Shown here one piece after another: positions 49,857 to 59,993 of a stretch of 64,000 nucleotides of DNA. A model generated the notes under the pieces. That model saw only the letters and a list, made by a program, of their open reading frames with translations. It did not search any database and was not told where the DNA came from. Source of the DNA: Marchantia polymorpha subsp. ruderalis (lineage: Eukaryota > Streptophyta > Marchantiopsida > Marchantiales > Marchantiaceae); assembly GCA_037833965.1 (NCBI GenBank), contig AP031351.1:30764501-30828500 (forward strand). Direction: 5' to 3'. Both the position numbers and the translations under genes were made by a program. Each line of letters opens with the position of its first letter. Position 1 is the stretch's first letter.

Positions 49857-49862
49857 CAATTA
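49854..49862 (+). promoter_or_regulatory. Leaky stop UAG-CAA-UUA (element D)
   Basis: TAG 49854-49856, CAATTA 49857-49862. Readthrough would give one polyprotein of about 1,890 residues. There is no ATG in the pol frame before codon 63 of the pol ORF (50052), already at the edge of RT. Confidence 0.87.
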
Positions 49863-52697
49863 ACTGTGGGACTGGGAAGGAGTGAGACGAGTCACACCGA
49901 GGGCATTGTCGACCCTAGTGACTGTCACGAAGTACAACTCAGTCCCGGCAAGCGCTTGAAGGTATCAAGCGCAGTGAGAGGAGACGAGCTAAGGAAAGTA
50001 CAGGCATTCCTTAGCCATTATGTCGACGTCTTCGCCTGGAAGATCGAAGACATGAAGGGGATACCTGCACGGTATGGGGAACACCGTATCGATTTACTGG
50101 ACGACTCAGTACCCATACGACAGCGCCAGTATCGCCTCAACCCAAAATACTCCTTGCTAGTTAAAGAGGAGATAGATAAGTACTTGAGCGCTGGTATTAT
50201 TTACCCTGTGCTCAGCAGTGAGTGGGTGTCGCCGATTGTTATCGTACCCAAGAAGTTGACGGGTAAGATACGAGTGTGTCAGGATTTCCGGAAGTTGAAT
50301 GCAGCAACACGCAAGGATCATCACCCGTTACCATTCACGGATGCCATTCTAGACCATGTTGCCGGACACGAATGTTATAGCTTCCTGGATGGGTTCTCAG
50401 GTTACAATCAGGTGTCTATCCGTGAACAGGACAAGGATAAAACTACGTTCACAACCGACTGGGGAACTTACGCATACCACAAGATGCCCTTCGGTCTGTG
50501 CAACGCGCCTGCCACCTTTCAACGGATGATGACCAATATCTTTCAGGAACAACTGAGGAAGTTCCTGGAAATATTCATAGATGACTTCTGTGTCTTTGGG
50601 AAGCGGTCTGAACACCTAAGTCACTTGAAGCAGACCTTCGATAAATGTAGAGAGAGCAGTTTATCACTGCATCCCGAGAAGTGCTTTTTCTTTATGACTA
50701 GTGGGATCTTGTTGGGTCATCGGGTCTCGGCAGACGGCATTGCGGTGGACATCGAGAAGGTCAAGGTTATACTCGAGCTTGAGCCACCCACGAATCTAAG
50801 AGAGCTGCGAGCATTCCTAGGTCATGTGGGCTACTACCGAAGATTCATACACCTGTATGCAGTACTGGCGGCGGACCTGACCAAGTTGTTGAAGAAGGAC
50901 GAGCCCTATGCTTGGGGTGCGAACCAGCAGACAGCATTTGAAGCTCTGAAAGCGAAACTCACGACTGCTCCAGTACTCAGGAGTCCAGACTGGAATCGAC
51001 CATTCCATGTTTACGTTGACACCTCGGCATTCGCCATCGGTGTAGTACTGAGTCACAAGGATGACAACAAAAAGGACTACCCGATCTACTTCGCGAGCCG
51101 ACAGCTGTCTCTAGCAGAGCGGAAGTACACCACGACGGAGAGAGAAGCGTTGGGGATGGTGTACTCCTGTAAAAAGTTCCGTCACTACCTAATCTGCTAC
51201 GAGTTTGTGTTCCATGTGGACCACTACGCATTGCAACACCTAGTCAAGAAAGCCGACCTATCTGGTCGGATCGCCAGGTGGGTGTTGTTATTACAAGAGT
51301 TCACCTACACAGTCCAGACCAGGAAAGGGGTGCACCACGAAAATGCGGATTACTTGTCCCGATTATGGACACAGCCGACAGAGGAGGAATTGGTGGACGA
51401 TTTTCCAGATGAAGAGTTATTTCAGTTGTCTGCAGGACATGAGTCCCGCTATGCCGACCTGTATCGATATCTGCTAACCCTCCAGTGTCCCGAAGGCATG
51501 GATTTGGAACAGCGAACTGTCTTTATTCATAAGGCAGGTCCGTACCAACTCCAGCAGGGGGTTTTGTTCAAGAAGATGGCAGATGAGCGCTTATGCAGAT
51601 GCCTGGAGAAATCAGAGGTACCAAGAATAGTGAGTGCGATGCATACGGAGGAGGCGGGTGGACACTATGCCACCAGGAACACGGTCACAAAGATCCTAAA
51701 TGCGGGGTATTGGTGGCCGACCATGTTTAAGGATGTTCTCGATTACATCCGCAAGTGCGACAGTTGCCAGAGGACGGGGAGACCGACGCCTACAACACGC
51801 TGGCCCCTGACTCCCATCATGCCTCTAGCACCTTTCAAAAAGTGGGGTATTGACTTTGTAGGGCCGATACAACCAGTGACTAGAAGTACACGAAGGCGCT
51901 ACATTCTGGTAGCAACGGACTACGCCACCAAAATGGTAGAGGCCAGGGCCACCAGAAGGGATGATGCTGCCACAGTGGCAGCATTCTTGTTTGAGTCGAT
52001 CATCACACGCTACGGATGTCCCTTAGAGCTAGTCAGCGACCGGGGCACGCATTTTCTGAATCAGATCATCGAAGATCTGACAAGGTATTTCCACATCAAG
52101 CACCGGAAGACTACTCCATACAATCCCAAGGCAAATGGACTGACGGAGAAGTCCAATGGTCTGCTGTGTAAAATACTACTCAAGGTCACGGTGAATCACG
52201 CTCACGACTGGGATACGAAGCTAGCAGCCGCTCTATGGGCGTACCGCACAGCTGAGAAGATCACGACCAAACAGACACCATACTTTCTGGTGTATGGGCA
52301 ACACCCGATCCTCCCGATCGAATTTGAAGTACCCACCCAACGAACGTTGGATCTGCAGAGGATGGGCGCAGAGGAGAGTCAGCTCTACAGGTTACAGGAG
52401 GTCACGCTGCTGGATGAGAGGAGACGAGACGCCGAAGATCGCACCAGGAAAATCCAGCTCCGCCGAAAGGAGAGATACGATCAAAAGATCAAACCGGTAC
52501 TCCTGCAGGCGGGTGATTTGGCATTGCTCTACGACAGCAGGCATGCCAGATTCCCAGGCAAACTGCACCTAAGGTGGATGGGACCTTACAAGGTTGTCGA
52601 AGTCTTCCCGAATGGATCCATCCAACTTGCGGACCTGGCCGGCGATTTGTTAGGCACCCGAGTAAACGGGTGGCGGTTGAAGAAATACCACATGTGA
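49857..52697 (+). CDS. pol: Element D pol: RT, RNase H, integrase (intact, 943 codons)
   Basis: Residues are counted from the GTG at 49866. RT: FLDGFSG Asp175 and FIDD Asp239/Asp240. RNase H: Asp385 (VYVDTS), Glu427 (TEREALG), Asp452 (FHVDHY). Integrase zinc finger: His593, His600, Cys631, Cys634. Integrase core: Asp663 (GIDFVGP), Asp725 (VSDRGTHF), Glu761 (GLTEKSNG), spacing DD35E. The GPY/F module follows (RWMGPYKVVEVF, residues about 900-912), ending VNGWRLKKYHM. There is no second RNase H as in Tat-type elements and no chromodomain. All expected catalytic residues are present, so this is the best candidate for an active pol in the window. Confidence 0.94.
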   Translation, partial: QLTVGLGRSETSHTEGIVDPSDCHEVQLSPGKRLKVSSAVRGDELRKVQAFLSHYVDVFAWKIEDMKGIPARYGEHRIDLLDDSVPIRQRQYRLNPKYSLLVKEEIDKYLSAGIIYPVLSSEWVSPIVIVPKKLTGKIRVCQDFRKLNAATRKDHHPLPFTDAILDHVAGHECYSFLDGFSGYNQVSIREQDKDKTTFTTDWGTYAYHKMPFGLCNAPATFQRMMTNIFQEQLRKFLEIFIDDFCVFGKRSEHLSHLKQTFDKCRESSLSLHPEKCFFFMTSGILLGHRVSADGIAVDIEKVKVILELEPPTNLRELRAFLGHVGYYRRFIHLYAVLAADLTKLLKKDEPYAWGANQQTAFEALKAKLTTAPVLRSPDWNRPFHVYVDTSAFAIGVVLSHKDDNKKDYPIYFASRQLSLAERKYTTTEREALGMVYSCKKFRHYLICYEFVFHVDHYALQHLVKKADLSGRIARWVLLLQEFTYTVQTRKGVHHENADYLSRLWTQPTEEELVDDFPDEELFQLSAGHESRYADLYRYLLTLQCPEGMDLEQRTVFIHKAGPYQLQQGVLFKKMADERLCRCLEKSEVPRIVSAMHTEEAGGHYATRNTVTKILNAGYWWPTMFKDVLDYIRKCDSCQRTGRPTPTTRWPLTPIMPLAPFKKWGIDFVGPIQPVTRSTRRRYILVATDYATKMVEARATRRDDAATVAAFLFESIITRYGCPLELVSDRGTHFLNQIIEDLTRYFHIKHRKTTPYNPKANGLTEKSNGLLCKILLKVTVNHAHDWDTKLAAALWAYRTAEKITTKQTPYFLVYGQHPILPIEFEVPTQRTLDLQRMGAEESQLYRLQEVTLLDERRRDAEDRTRKIQLRRKERYDQKIKPVLLQAGDLALLYDSRHARFPGKLHLRWMGPYKVVEVFPNGSIQLADLAGDLLGTRVNGWRLKKYHM

Positions 52698-52718
52698 GTG
52701 TTCGCGTGGGCGCTCACA
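52693..52718 (+). other. Hairpin over the pol stop codon
   Basis: TGTGAGTG...CGCTCACA pairs over eight positions (one G-U) around a 10-base loop and includes the TGA stop at 52695-52697. The same sequence is found after pol in A, B and C. Role unknown. Confidence 0.5.
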
Positions 52719-52721
52719 ATT

Positions 52722-52732
52722 GAGGAGGGGGG
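52722..52732 (+). other. Polypurine tract, element D
   Basis: GAGGAGGGGGG, two bases before the 3' LTR. Confidence 0.86.
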
Positions 52733-53982
52733 CATGTGGTACCCCACTTTTGGCAATTTTGAGGAAATTAAAACATTTTTGGAAAACTGTACCCTGGCAG
52801 CATTGTAAATAGCCTCCGGTACATCAAAACAGAGTGAATCCGGAAGATCGCGGGGATTCTCGAGGGATCTTGTAGAATCTGGGATTTGGGGTGCCGCAGT
52901 AAGGACAGACACCACCCTCCCTGCGAGCTCTGCAGTTAGGATCTCTACGGCGCACGGCGCAAAACCCGCCTTCGGAGGTTGCGTCCGCGGCTGTAGGGAA
53001 ACCCCCCCGTAATTAGGTCAACCCTCGGGCGCCTTGACCAAGTTAGGATCCCGTTGGAAAGAGCTCGACGCATTGATTCCAACGAGCCCAAGAACGCTTG
53101 GAACGGATGAGGACTTAGGGAGTTATCGCTATTGGAAGAAACGGAGGCGGTCGCCTACGGCGGAAGGAATTCGCCACCGGCGCGAATTCCACCTATGCGG
53201 AAGGGGGAATCAAGTTTTGTCCTATGCGCGGACGAAGGCGTTCGCCTGTGCACAGGCGAAGTAGGGTTAGGGAAGGCGCGAAGACCGCCTACGCACAGGC
53301 GTTCGCCTGTGCACAGGCGCTTCGACGTCGGCGGGAAATCCGCCTTGGGCCCTAGAAATGCGCCTTGTGAGGTAGAAAGTGTACGGCGCCTTCCGCGCCA
53401 GCGCAGCGCCGCGTACGTCGGAAGAGCCGCCAGAGTAATCCAATCGGTACGGACCATGCGGACGGCACGGGTGGATGCGCTCTTGGACGGACGGAGTTGC
53501 GGCGGCGGAAGCGCCGACGGAGAGACAAGGAACGGACAGACTGGACGGAGACGGCTTACCACGGTCAACGCCTTCCGCGCCAGCGCAGCGCCGCGGACGG
53601 AATTCGCCTGCGCACAGGCGAACGCCTGTGCACAGGAGGATGTTCAAGTTCCGCGCCGGCGGAGAATCCGCCGAGGCTCCTGCCTGCGCACAGGCAGGAG
53701 TTGAATTTTTGTCCGACATGCGGACACACGCATCAAGGCAGAGGGAGATTGGCCGAGGGGCGGTACGAACAAGTGTACCGCGCAAGGCGGAAAACTCGCC
53801 TTCGGCGCTACGCCCCCATGTCCGCAGGGTGACACGCTCGCGGAGTTCAAATCCGCCAATTCGAGCGTGAGAGTTTAATCGACGACGGCGGAGCGTGAAG
53901 CCGCGCGTGAGAGCGAAGACCGTTCCAGCGTACAGCCGGCGCGGCCTTCAAGTGAGACGTTCTTCACGACCAAGAGCCGACC

Positions 53983-56900
53983 ATGACCTTCGACCGGGCG
54001 GCGGAGAACGTCCCATTCTTGAATTCGCGATTCCAATCTCTTGTGCGCGCTGCGCGCATCCATCTGCTGGCTGCGGAACATTCTCGATGTCGTCGCACAG
54101 GAGATTTCTTGTTGATTGAGGGAGAAGTGAGTGCGCGTGATTTGGAATTGAGAGCGATTAGAGTTGCCGAGAGAGAAAGAAGCGCGGGCAGTGCGGAAGT
54201 AGAATGAGCGGGCGAGCGAACCCCAGGAACGCAATGACGAGACCGAGCAGATTGCGGATGGTGCCACTTCGTCTGCCGCAGAACGGGCTGCGCGCTTTCG
54301 AGGAGCGCTTAATAGCAAGAAAGCTCGATTTCTTGCTATGGGGATGGAATTACATCTGTGCGAATATGGTACGCGAGTGGCTAGAGCCACAGGGACCACC
54401 CTCGCGCGGATTGCGTCCGCATGTTGATCGGTGGACAGTCCAAGATTGGGCGCAGGCGTTGGGAAGGTGTGCTGGCATGCCAGGGCATCTCCTTTTCGAC
54501 AGTGAGAGCATCAAGGTGACCAAGCAAGAAGAGGCGCAATTTGTGGAGCTGTTCAAGACCGGGAGGTCTACCAAGAATGGGTACAGGACCCGTGATTACA
54601 AGGATCGATTTCGCCGGACTTTGTCTGCGGCGCTGATGCAATTACTGCAGCCGCACCGCGCGTGCTACATCACATTGTGGCAGGTCTCTTTTGTGGAGTG
54701 CGTCATCGAGGGAACTCCAATTCACTGGGCGAGCATCCTGCACAGGGTGATGCGACAGCACGCGTTTGAGGAGAAGGGGGGAACTCTAAACCATCTTTCT
54801 CCTTTCCTCATCAATTTTTATCGACAGCGGAATTGTTTGACAGCGGCGGAGCTTGAACATTTTCCGCCATTGTCCATCGACCATCCCGGAAAGTATGTGC
54901 GGGAGAACGAGGTCGATACTGATGCAGAGGAGTCACCGACTTCGACCCCATCAAGACGGAGGGACGAAGGGAGACACACTCCTGCAGCGCGAGTGCCGCG
55001 GAAGCGGCGATGGAGGGAAGAGTCTGAAGAGGAGCAGCATCAAGAACCCTCTGCTCCCATTTGACCGCGGCCGCTGTGCGAGCCATACAGCCGGCCGAAG
55101 CAGAAGGCACGCAGACTGGTGTTGCCAGCTGACAGTGCAGACACGGCGACGATTGCGACGGAGATAGGAAGTGCGTCGCCAGAGAGGCGAGAGGAAGCGC
55201 GGACGACCGCAGGAGCAACGGGCCACGCTGCAACCTCGTCGGGAGAGAGGCCGCCTACGGGCCAAGGGCCTCCGGAGTTACCACGTGCGATGCGGACAGA
55301 TGTTCCGTTTGCGCACAGGCGAACCTCCGCGGACGGACGAGCCTCCGCGGACCGGCGAACACAAGTGGACGTGGATCTACGCTTACGCGTGGGAAGGAGC
55401 AGTCCGCCTGTGCACAGGCGCTCACCTGTGCACAGGTCGCCTGTGCACAGGACACCTCCACACGTGCCGCCTGTGCACAGGCACGAATCACCCCCGTTCC
55501 AACGTAGGAAGGGGAAGGAGCCGGCGGAAGAACCGCCTACGAGACACCGGCCCTCGGGGCCAGACCCTCCGGCGCACCACGCGCCGCAATTCGCGCCTTC
55601 GGCGCCAGGGCCTTCGAGCCGAGGAGATACGAGCAGAGAACGTGCGGAGGCCGCACCATCGGCGGGAAGCCCGCCGATAGATGCGCCTTCGGCGGTAGGG
55701 CCTATAGGCCAAGGGACATCGGGCGTGCGGCCCCCGGCCATGTCGCCTTCGGCGATAGATGTCCGCGGCGCTACGCCTGCGGCGGACAAGGCGCCGGTAA
55801 ATGCGCCTGCGCACGGGCCGGGCACAGCCCCCACGGACCGATCAAGGGAGCAGCAACAGACGGAGGAGCGGAGTGACTGTCCGCGGGATGAAATCTCGAC
55901 GCGCGATGCGCAATCCAACCCCGCGCAGCCACCCTCCGCTCGATCGCCTTCGGCGACGGACGACGGCGGCAGAGATGATGCGGTAGACCATCAACAAGCG
56001 AGAGACGGGGATGCCGCACGGGTACATTCGCCTTCCGCCTTGGACATTTTGGCGACGAGCAGCGAGGCTGCAGCCGTGCCTTCGCAGGCAGCACACGTCG
56101 AGGACGTGCTGCCCCACTCGGGGCAGTCGCCGACGCAATCAATGGCGACTGAAATTCTCCACTCGGATGATGACGACGGAGGCTCCACGGAAGAAATGTC
56201 AGGAGCAGAAGACACCGAGGAGGAGGAGGAGGAAATTGTTGGAGCGCCGGCGGCGGCGCTCTCTGAGCAGGTGATTCCGTTGCTGCGGTACTTGGATCGC
56301 AAGGTCGATAAATACGCCGACCCACTCCAGCCGGGATCTTACATCGAGTTAGTGCGCAAGCGGACTCGCACTAAAGTCCACACCAGCAAGCTATTAGCTA
56401 GAGTGGACCAGGAGTTGAAGGACTTGAAGGAGAAGCATGCGTGCTTGTGGGGTCAGTACAAGCTTAATCAGAAATTCTACAAGCACTCCGAGAAGATGAA
56501 GGATGAGAAACTGGGCGAGCTCACCAAGGAGCAGGTGAAGGTCAAGGAAGCACTCGATTCTGAGCAGGCCCAGAATCGGATTTTGTCAGAGGAGCTCGTG
56601 CGACAGACGCGGTTGTTGGAACAATGTCAGCTCGCACGGCAGGCGGATGAAGAATTAATCCGCAGGTTGCAGTCAGAGTGTGGCGAATTGAGAGCGCAAC
56701 GTGCCGAAGCCGAATCGCACTTAGTGATAATTGAAGAGGATCGCAGGAAGGAGGCGGATCGCACGAAGGTGGAGACGGCGAGGCGAGTCGCCCACTGTCT
56801 CAAGGGCTACGCCCACTGGGAAGTGAAGGCGCAGGAGAAACTCACACTGCGTGAGTTTGAATTGCGCGCAGCCGGGTTGTTGTCAGGCGACAGTAGGAGT

Positions 56901-57122
56901 CGACGGAAGGTAGCAAAGAAGCTCGAAGCCTTTCTGTCGAAGGCACAGGATACCATGTCCGCCCTCGAAGGGGAGGTGTCCGCGGCGTTGCAGCGGTTGG
57001 GACTGCGCAGTCGAGCGGAAGATTGGCAGGGTAGGGAGTTAGTGCGCGGCAGTCGGCCGCGCAGGAGACGTAGTACAGGTTCCGCGGAGTGTAGTGTGGC
57101 GTGGTTCCGTGCAGGCGTGTAG
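53983..57122 (+). pseudogene. U3-ORF, broken copy (element D 3' LTR)
   Basis: Two faults: a one-base loss at about 54164 (GAGTTGCCGAG for GAGTTTGCCGAG, codon 61), and a TGA at 55062-55064 (CCCATTTGACC for CCCATTCGGCC or CCCATTCGACC elsewhere). The rest is open, including 55119-57122 with the acidic run and full coiled coil. This copy has the most palindrome-encoded modules seen (RRSPVHRSPVHRTPP, DNA 55403-55455). Its faults differ from those of the 5' LTR copy, so the two decayed independently after insertion. Confidence 0.9.
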
Positions 57123-57158
57123 CGTAGTGCAGTGTAGTGTTAGGTAGGACTTAGAAGG

Positions 57159-57187
57159 TATAAAATAGTTCCAGGCGTTTTGCCTGG
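57159..57187 (+). promoter_or_regulatory. TATA box plus hairpin (element D 3' LTR)
   Basis: TATAAAATA (57159-57167) and CCAGGC-GTTTT-GCCTGG (57171-57187). In the RNA this region marks the U3/R boundary, where the transcript's 3' end should form further on in R. Confidence 0.68.
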
Positions 57188-58135
57188 GGTTCTTTCCCAT
57201 CAGAAGTATAGATCAGGAACCCATTTCCTTTGCGTGTTTGTGTCCTTGAGTTCTGTCACCACGCACGAGGAGTTACAACTTAGCGTTCCGCATTTTGTAA
57301 CTGAAGGCCTTCGGCCGAATGTTCAGAGCTAGTACATTGGTTAGAGACTTGAGTAGTTCGGATCTGCACCTGCGGGTGACTGCCGATGCTCAGAGCCAGT
57401 GACTAGTTAGATACTTGAACAGCTTCGCCCCTACGCCTTCGAGTGTTTCTTTCTGATTGTACTCTTTGGGATTTTTCCCCTGAATGCCAAAGTGAAGTTT
57501 TGATTACTTCGTGTAAGCCTTGGTTGTAAATTCAGGTTACGCTGCAGCAGGTACCTTGAGGGTAACCCCTGTAGTATTTCTGGGAATGACAAGTGCCTGA
57601 GAATTCAAACTCTTCAATAGACTGTTGTTGTGTTACTGGAATGTTTCTCAGTGAGTCCTTCAGTGCGGACCTGTGTTCTCTGCGCGTTTTGTGAGTTGAG
57701 AGTGTTGTTCACCGCGTAGGAGTGACTTCGATCCGAAGTAGGCAGTCCAAACCGGGTTTCCTACACTAGCAGCAAGCTAGTGGAAGTGTTGTAAAAGCCG
57801 GAGTTGGAAGTCACTGCCCGCAGCTTTGCCGAGTGTGCTCGCGAGAGACTTTCCCCCTGAAATCTTGAAGTAGAGGTCCTAACGGATCTCTGGGTTGTGT
57901 TTCTGTAGTTTCAGGTGTGTGTGTGTGTGTGTGTTACGCTGCACTGTGCGACCTCCGAGTGCGCTCCGAGTGGACACTTGCAGTATTTCTGGGAGTGACA
58001 GTTGCCTGAGAATTCAAACTCCTCAATAGTCTGTTAAAACGTGACACTTTGTACCCTGTGTGTTCCTCTGTCCCTGTGGGTTCGACCTTTCTACCACTAT
58101 ATTGCAGTTTTAGCCTTTAGTGGGTTATTACATCC

Positions 58136-59918
58136 GCCTGCGCACAGGCGAGCCTCGACGGAAAGGCGACCACAAGCGGACGTGGACCTACGCCTACGCG
58201 TAGGAAGAAGCAGTCCGCCTGTGCACAGGCGTTCGCCTGTGCACAGTTCGCCTCAACACATGCCGCCTGCGCACAGGCAGGATTCACCCCCGTTCCAACG
58301 TAGGAAGGGGAAGGGGCCGGCGGAAGATCCGCCTACGGGTCACGGGCCTTCGGGACCAGACCCTCCGGCGCCCAACGCGCCGCGATTTGCGCCTTTGGCG
58401 CCAGGGCCTTCGGGCCAACGAGATGCGAACAAGGAGCGTGCGGAGGCCGCACCATCGGCGGGTAGTCCGCCGGTAGATGCGCCTTCGGCGGTAGGGCCTA
58501 CGGGCCAAGGGACATCGGGCGAGCGGCCCCCGGCTATGTCGCCTTTGGCGATAGACGCCTTTGGCGCTGCGCCTGCGGCGGACAAGGCGCCGGCATTTGC
58601 GCCTGCGCACAGGCCAGGCACAGCCCTCGCAAAGGACCGATCGAGGGAGCAGCACTTGACGGTGGAGCGGATTGACTGTTCGCGGGACGAAATTTCGGTG
58701 CGCGATGCGCAATCAAACCCCGCGCATACACCCTCCGCTCGATCGCCTTCGGCGGCGGACGTCGGCGGCAGAGAGGATACGGTCGAAGACCGACAAGCGG
58801 GCGACGGGGATGCAGCACGGCCACATTCGCCCACCGCCTTGGACATTTTGGCGAAGAGCAGCGAGGCTGCAGCGGTGCCTTCGCAGGCAGCACCCGTCGA
58901 CGACGTGCAGCCCCACTCGGGTCAGTCGCCAACGCAATCAATGGCGACTGAAATCCTCAACTCGGATGATGACAACGGAGGCTCCACCGAAGCAATGTCG
59001 GGAGCTAGGGATACCGAGGAGGAGGAGGAGGAAATTGTTGGAGCGCCGGCGGCGGCGCTCTCTGAGCAGGTGATACTGTTGCTGAAGTACTTGGATCGCA
59101 AATTTGATAAATACGCTGATCCACTCCAGCCGGGATCTTACATCGAATTAGTGCGCAGGCGGACTCGCACTAAAGTCCACACTAGCAAGCTTCTAGCTAG
59201 GGCGGACCAGGAATTGAAGGATTTGAGGGAGAAGCATGCCTGTTTGTGGGGTCAGTACAACCTTGTGAGGAAATCGCACGCCCTCGACAGGATGAAGAAG
59301 GAGAGACTGGAGGAGCTCACCAGGGATGTGGTGAAGACCACGACGGATTTGATGTCTGAGAAAACTCAGAATCAGATTCTGTCAGAGGAGCTCGTGCGAC
59401 AGACGCGTTTGTTGGCGGAGTGTGAGCTCGCAAGACAGGCGGATGAGGATTTAATCCGCAGGCTACAGTCAGAGTGTGGTGAATTGAGAGCGCAGCGTGC
59501 GGAGGCCGAATCGCAGTTGGTGGTAATTGAAGAGGATCGCAGGCGAGAGGCAGATCGCACGAAGGAGGAGATGGCGAGGCGTGTCGCCCACTGTCTCAAG
59601 GGCTACGCCCACTGGGAAGTGGCGGCGCAGGAGAAACTCACACTGCGTGAGTTTGAACTTCACGCAGCAGGGTTGTTGGCAGGCGACAGCAGGAGTCGGC
59701 GGAAGGTGGCGAAGAAGCTAGATGCTTTTCTGTCGAAGGCGCGGGATACCATGTCCACCCTCGAGGTGGAAGTGTCCACGGCGTTGCAGCGGTTGGGACT
59801 ACGCAGTCGAGCGGAAGACTGGCAGGGTAGGGAGTTAGTGCGCGGCAGTCCGTCGCGCAGGAGACGTAGCACAGGTTCCGCGGAGTGTAGTGTAGCGTGG
59901 TTCCGTGCCGGCGCATAG
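58136..59918 (+). pseudogene. U3-ORF C-terminal part of the diverged subfamily (fragment E)
   Basis: Homology to the family protein starts at about its residue 455 (RRASTERRPQADVDLRLRVGR) and is open to the TAG at 59916-59918. It keeps the Pro-rich middle, acidic run (NSDDDNGGSTEAMSG), PGSYIELVRRRTRTKVHTSK and coiled coil. The coil has diverged most in its first part (NLVRKSHALDRMKKERLEEL for KLNQKFYKHSEKMKDEKLDEL). By chance the frame is open upstream into D's LTR end (from an ATG at 58041), making a chimeric ORF of 625 codons. The N-terminal half of the real gene is missing. Confidence 0.85.
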
Positions 59919-59964
59919 TGTAGTGTAGTGTAGTGCAGTGTAGTGCTAGTTAGGACTTAGAAGG

Positions 59965-59993
59965 TATAAAGTAGTTCAAGGCGTCTTGCCTTG
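59965..59993 (+). promoter_or_regulatory. TATA box plus covarying hairpin (fragment E)
   Basis: TATAAA (59965-59970) followed by CAAGGC-GTCTT-GCCTTG (59977-59993). Both arms differ from the main family's CCAGGC/GCCTGG, and pairing is kept. Confidence 0.7.

Larger units (their letters stand above)
41712..58132 (+). mobile_element. Element D: complete retrotransposon, 16.4 kb, gag and pol intact
   Basis: 5' LTR 41712-46938, primer-binding site 46961-46979, gag-pro 47025-49856, UAG, pol to 52697, polypurine tract 52722-52732, 3' LTR 52735-58132. The LTRs share private variants (CAGAAGTATAGATC, TTTTGATTACTTCG, GCAGGTACCTTG) and the same (GT)10 length, so they are a true pair, but they differ more than those of C. 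The flanking pentamers do not match (CCGTT at 41707-41711, TCCGC at 58133-58137). Confidence 0.92.
52735..58132 (+). repeat. Element D 3' LTR (5,398 bp)
   Basis: TGTGGTACC...GTTATTACA. U3 before the ORF is 52735-53982, with many short GC-rich inverted repeats and no gene. The broken U3-ORF is 53983-57122, the promoter-like block 57159-57187, and R/U5 runs to 58132 with (GT)10 at 57915-57934. Confidence 0.93.

Noticed and set aside
58075-58110. tRNA-like B box (GGGTTCGACCTTTC) near the LTR end
   Set aside because: Matches only part of GGTTCGANNCC and no A box or cloverleaf could be drawn around it.
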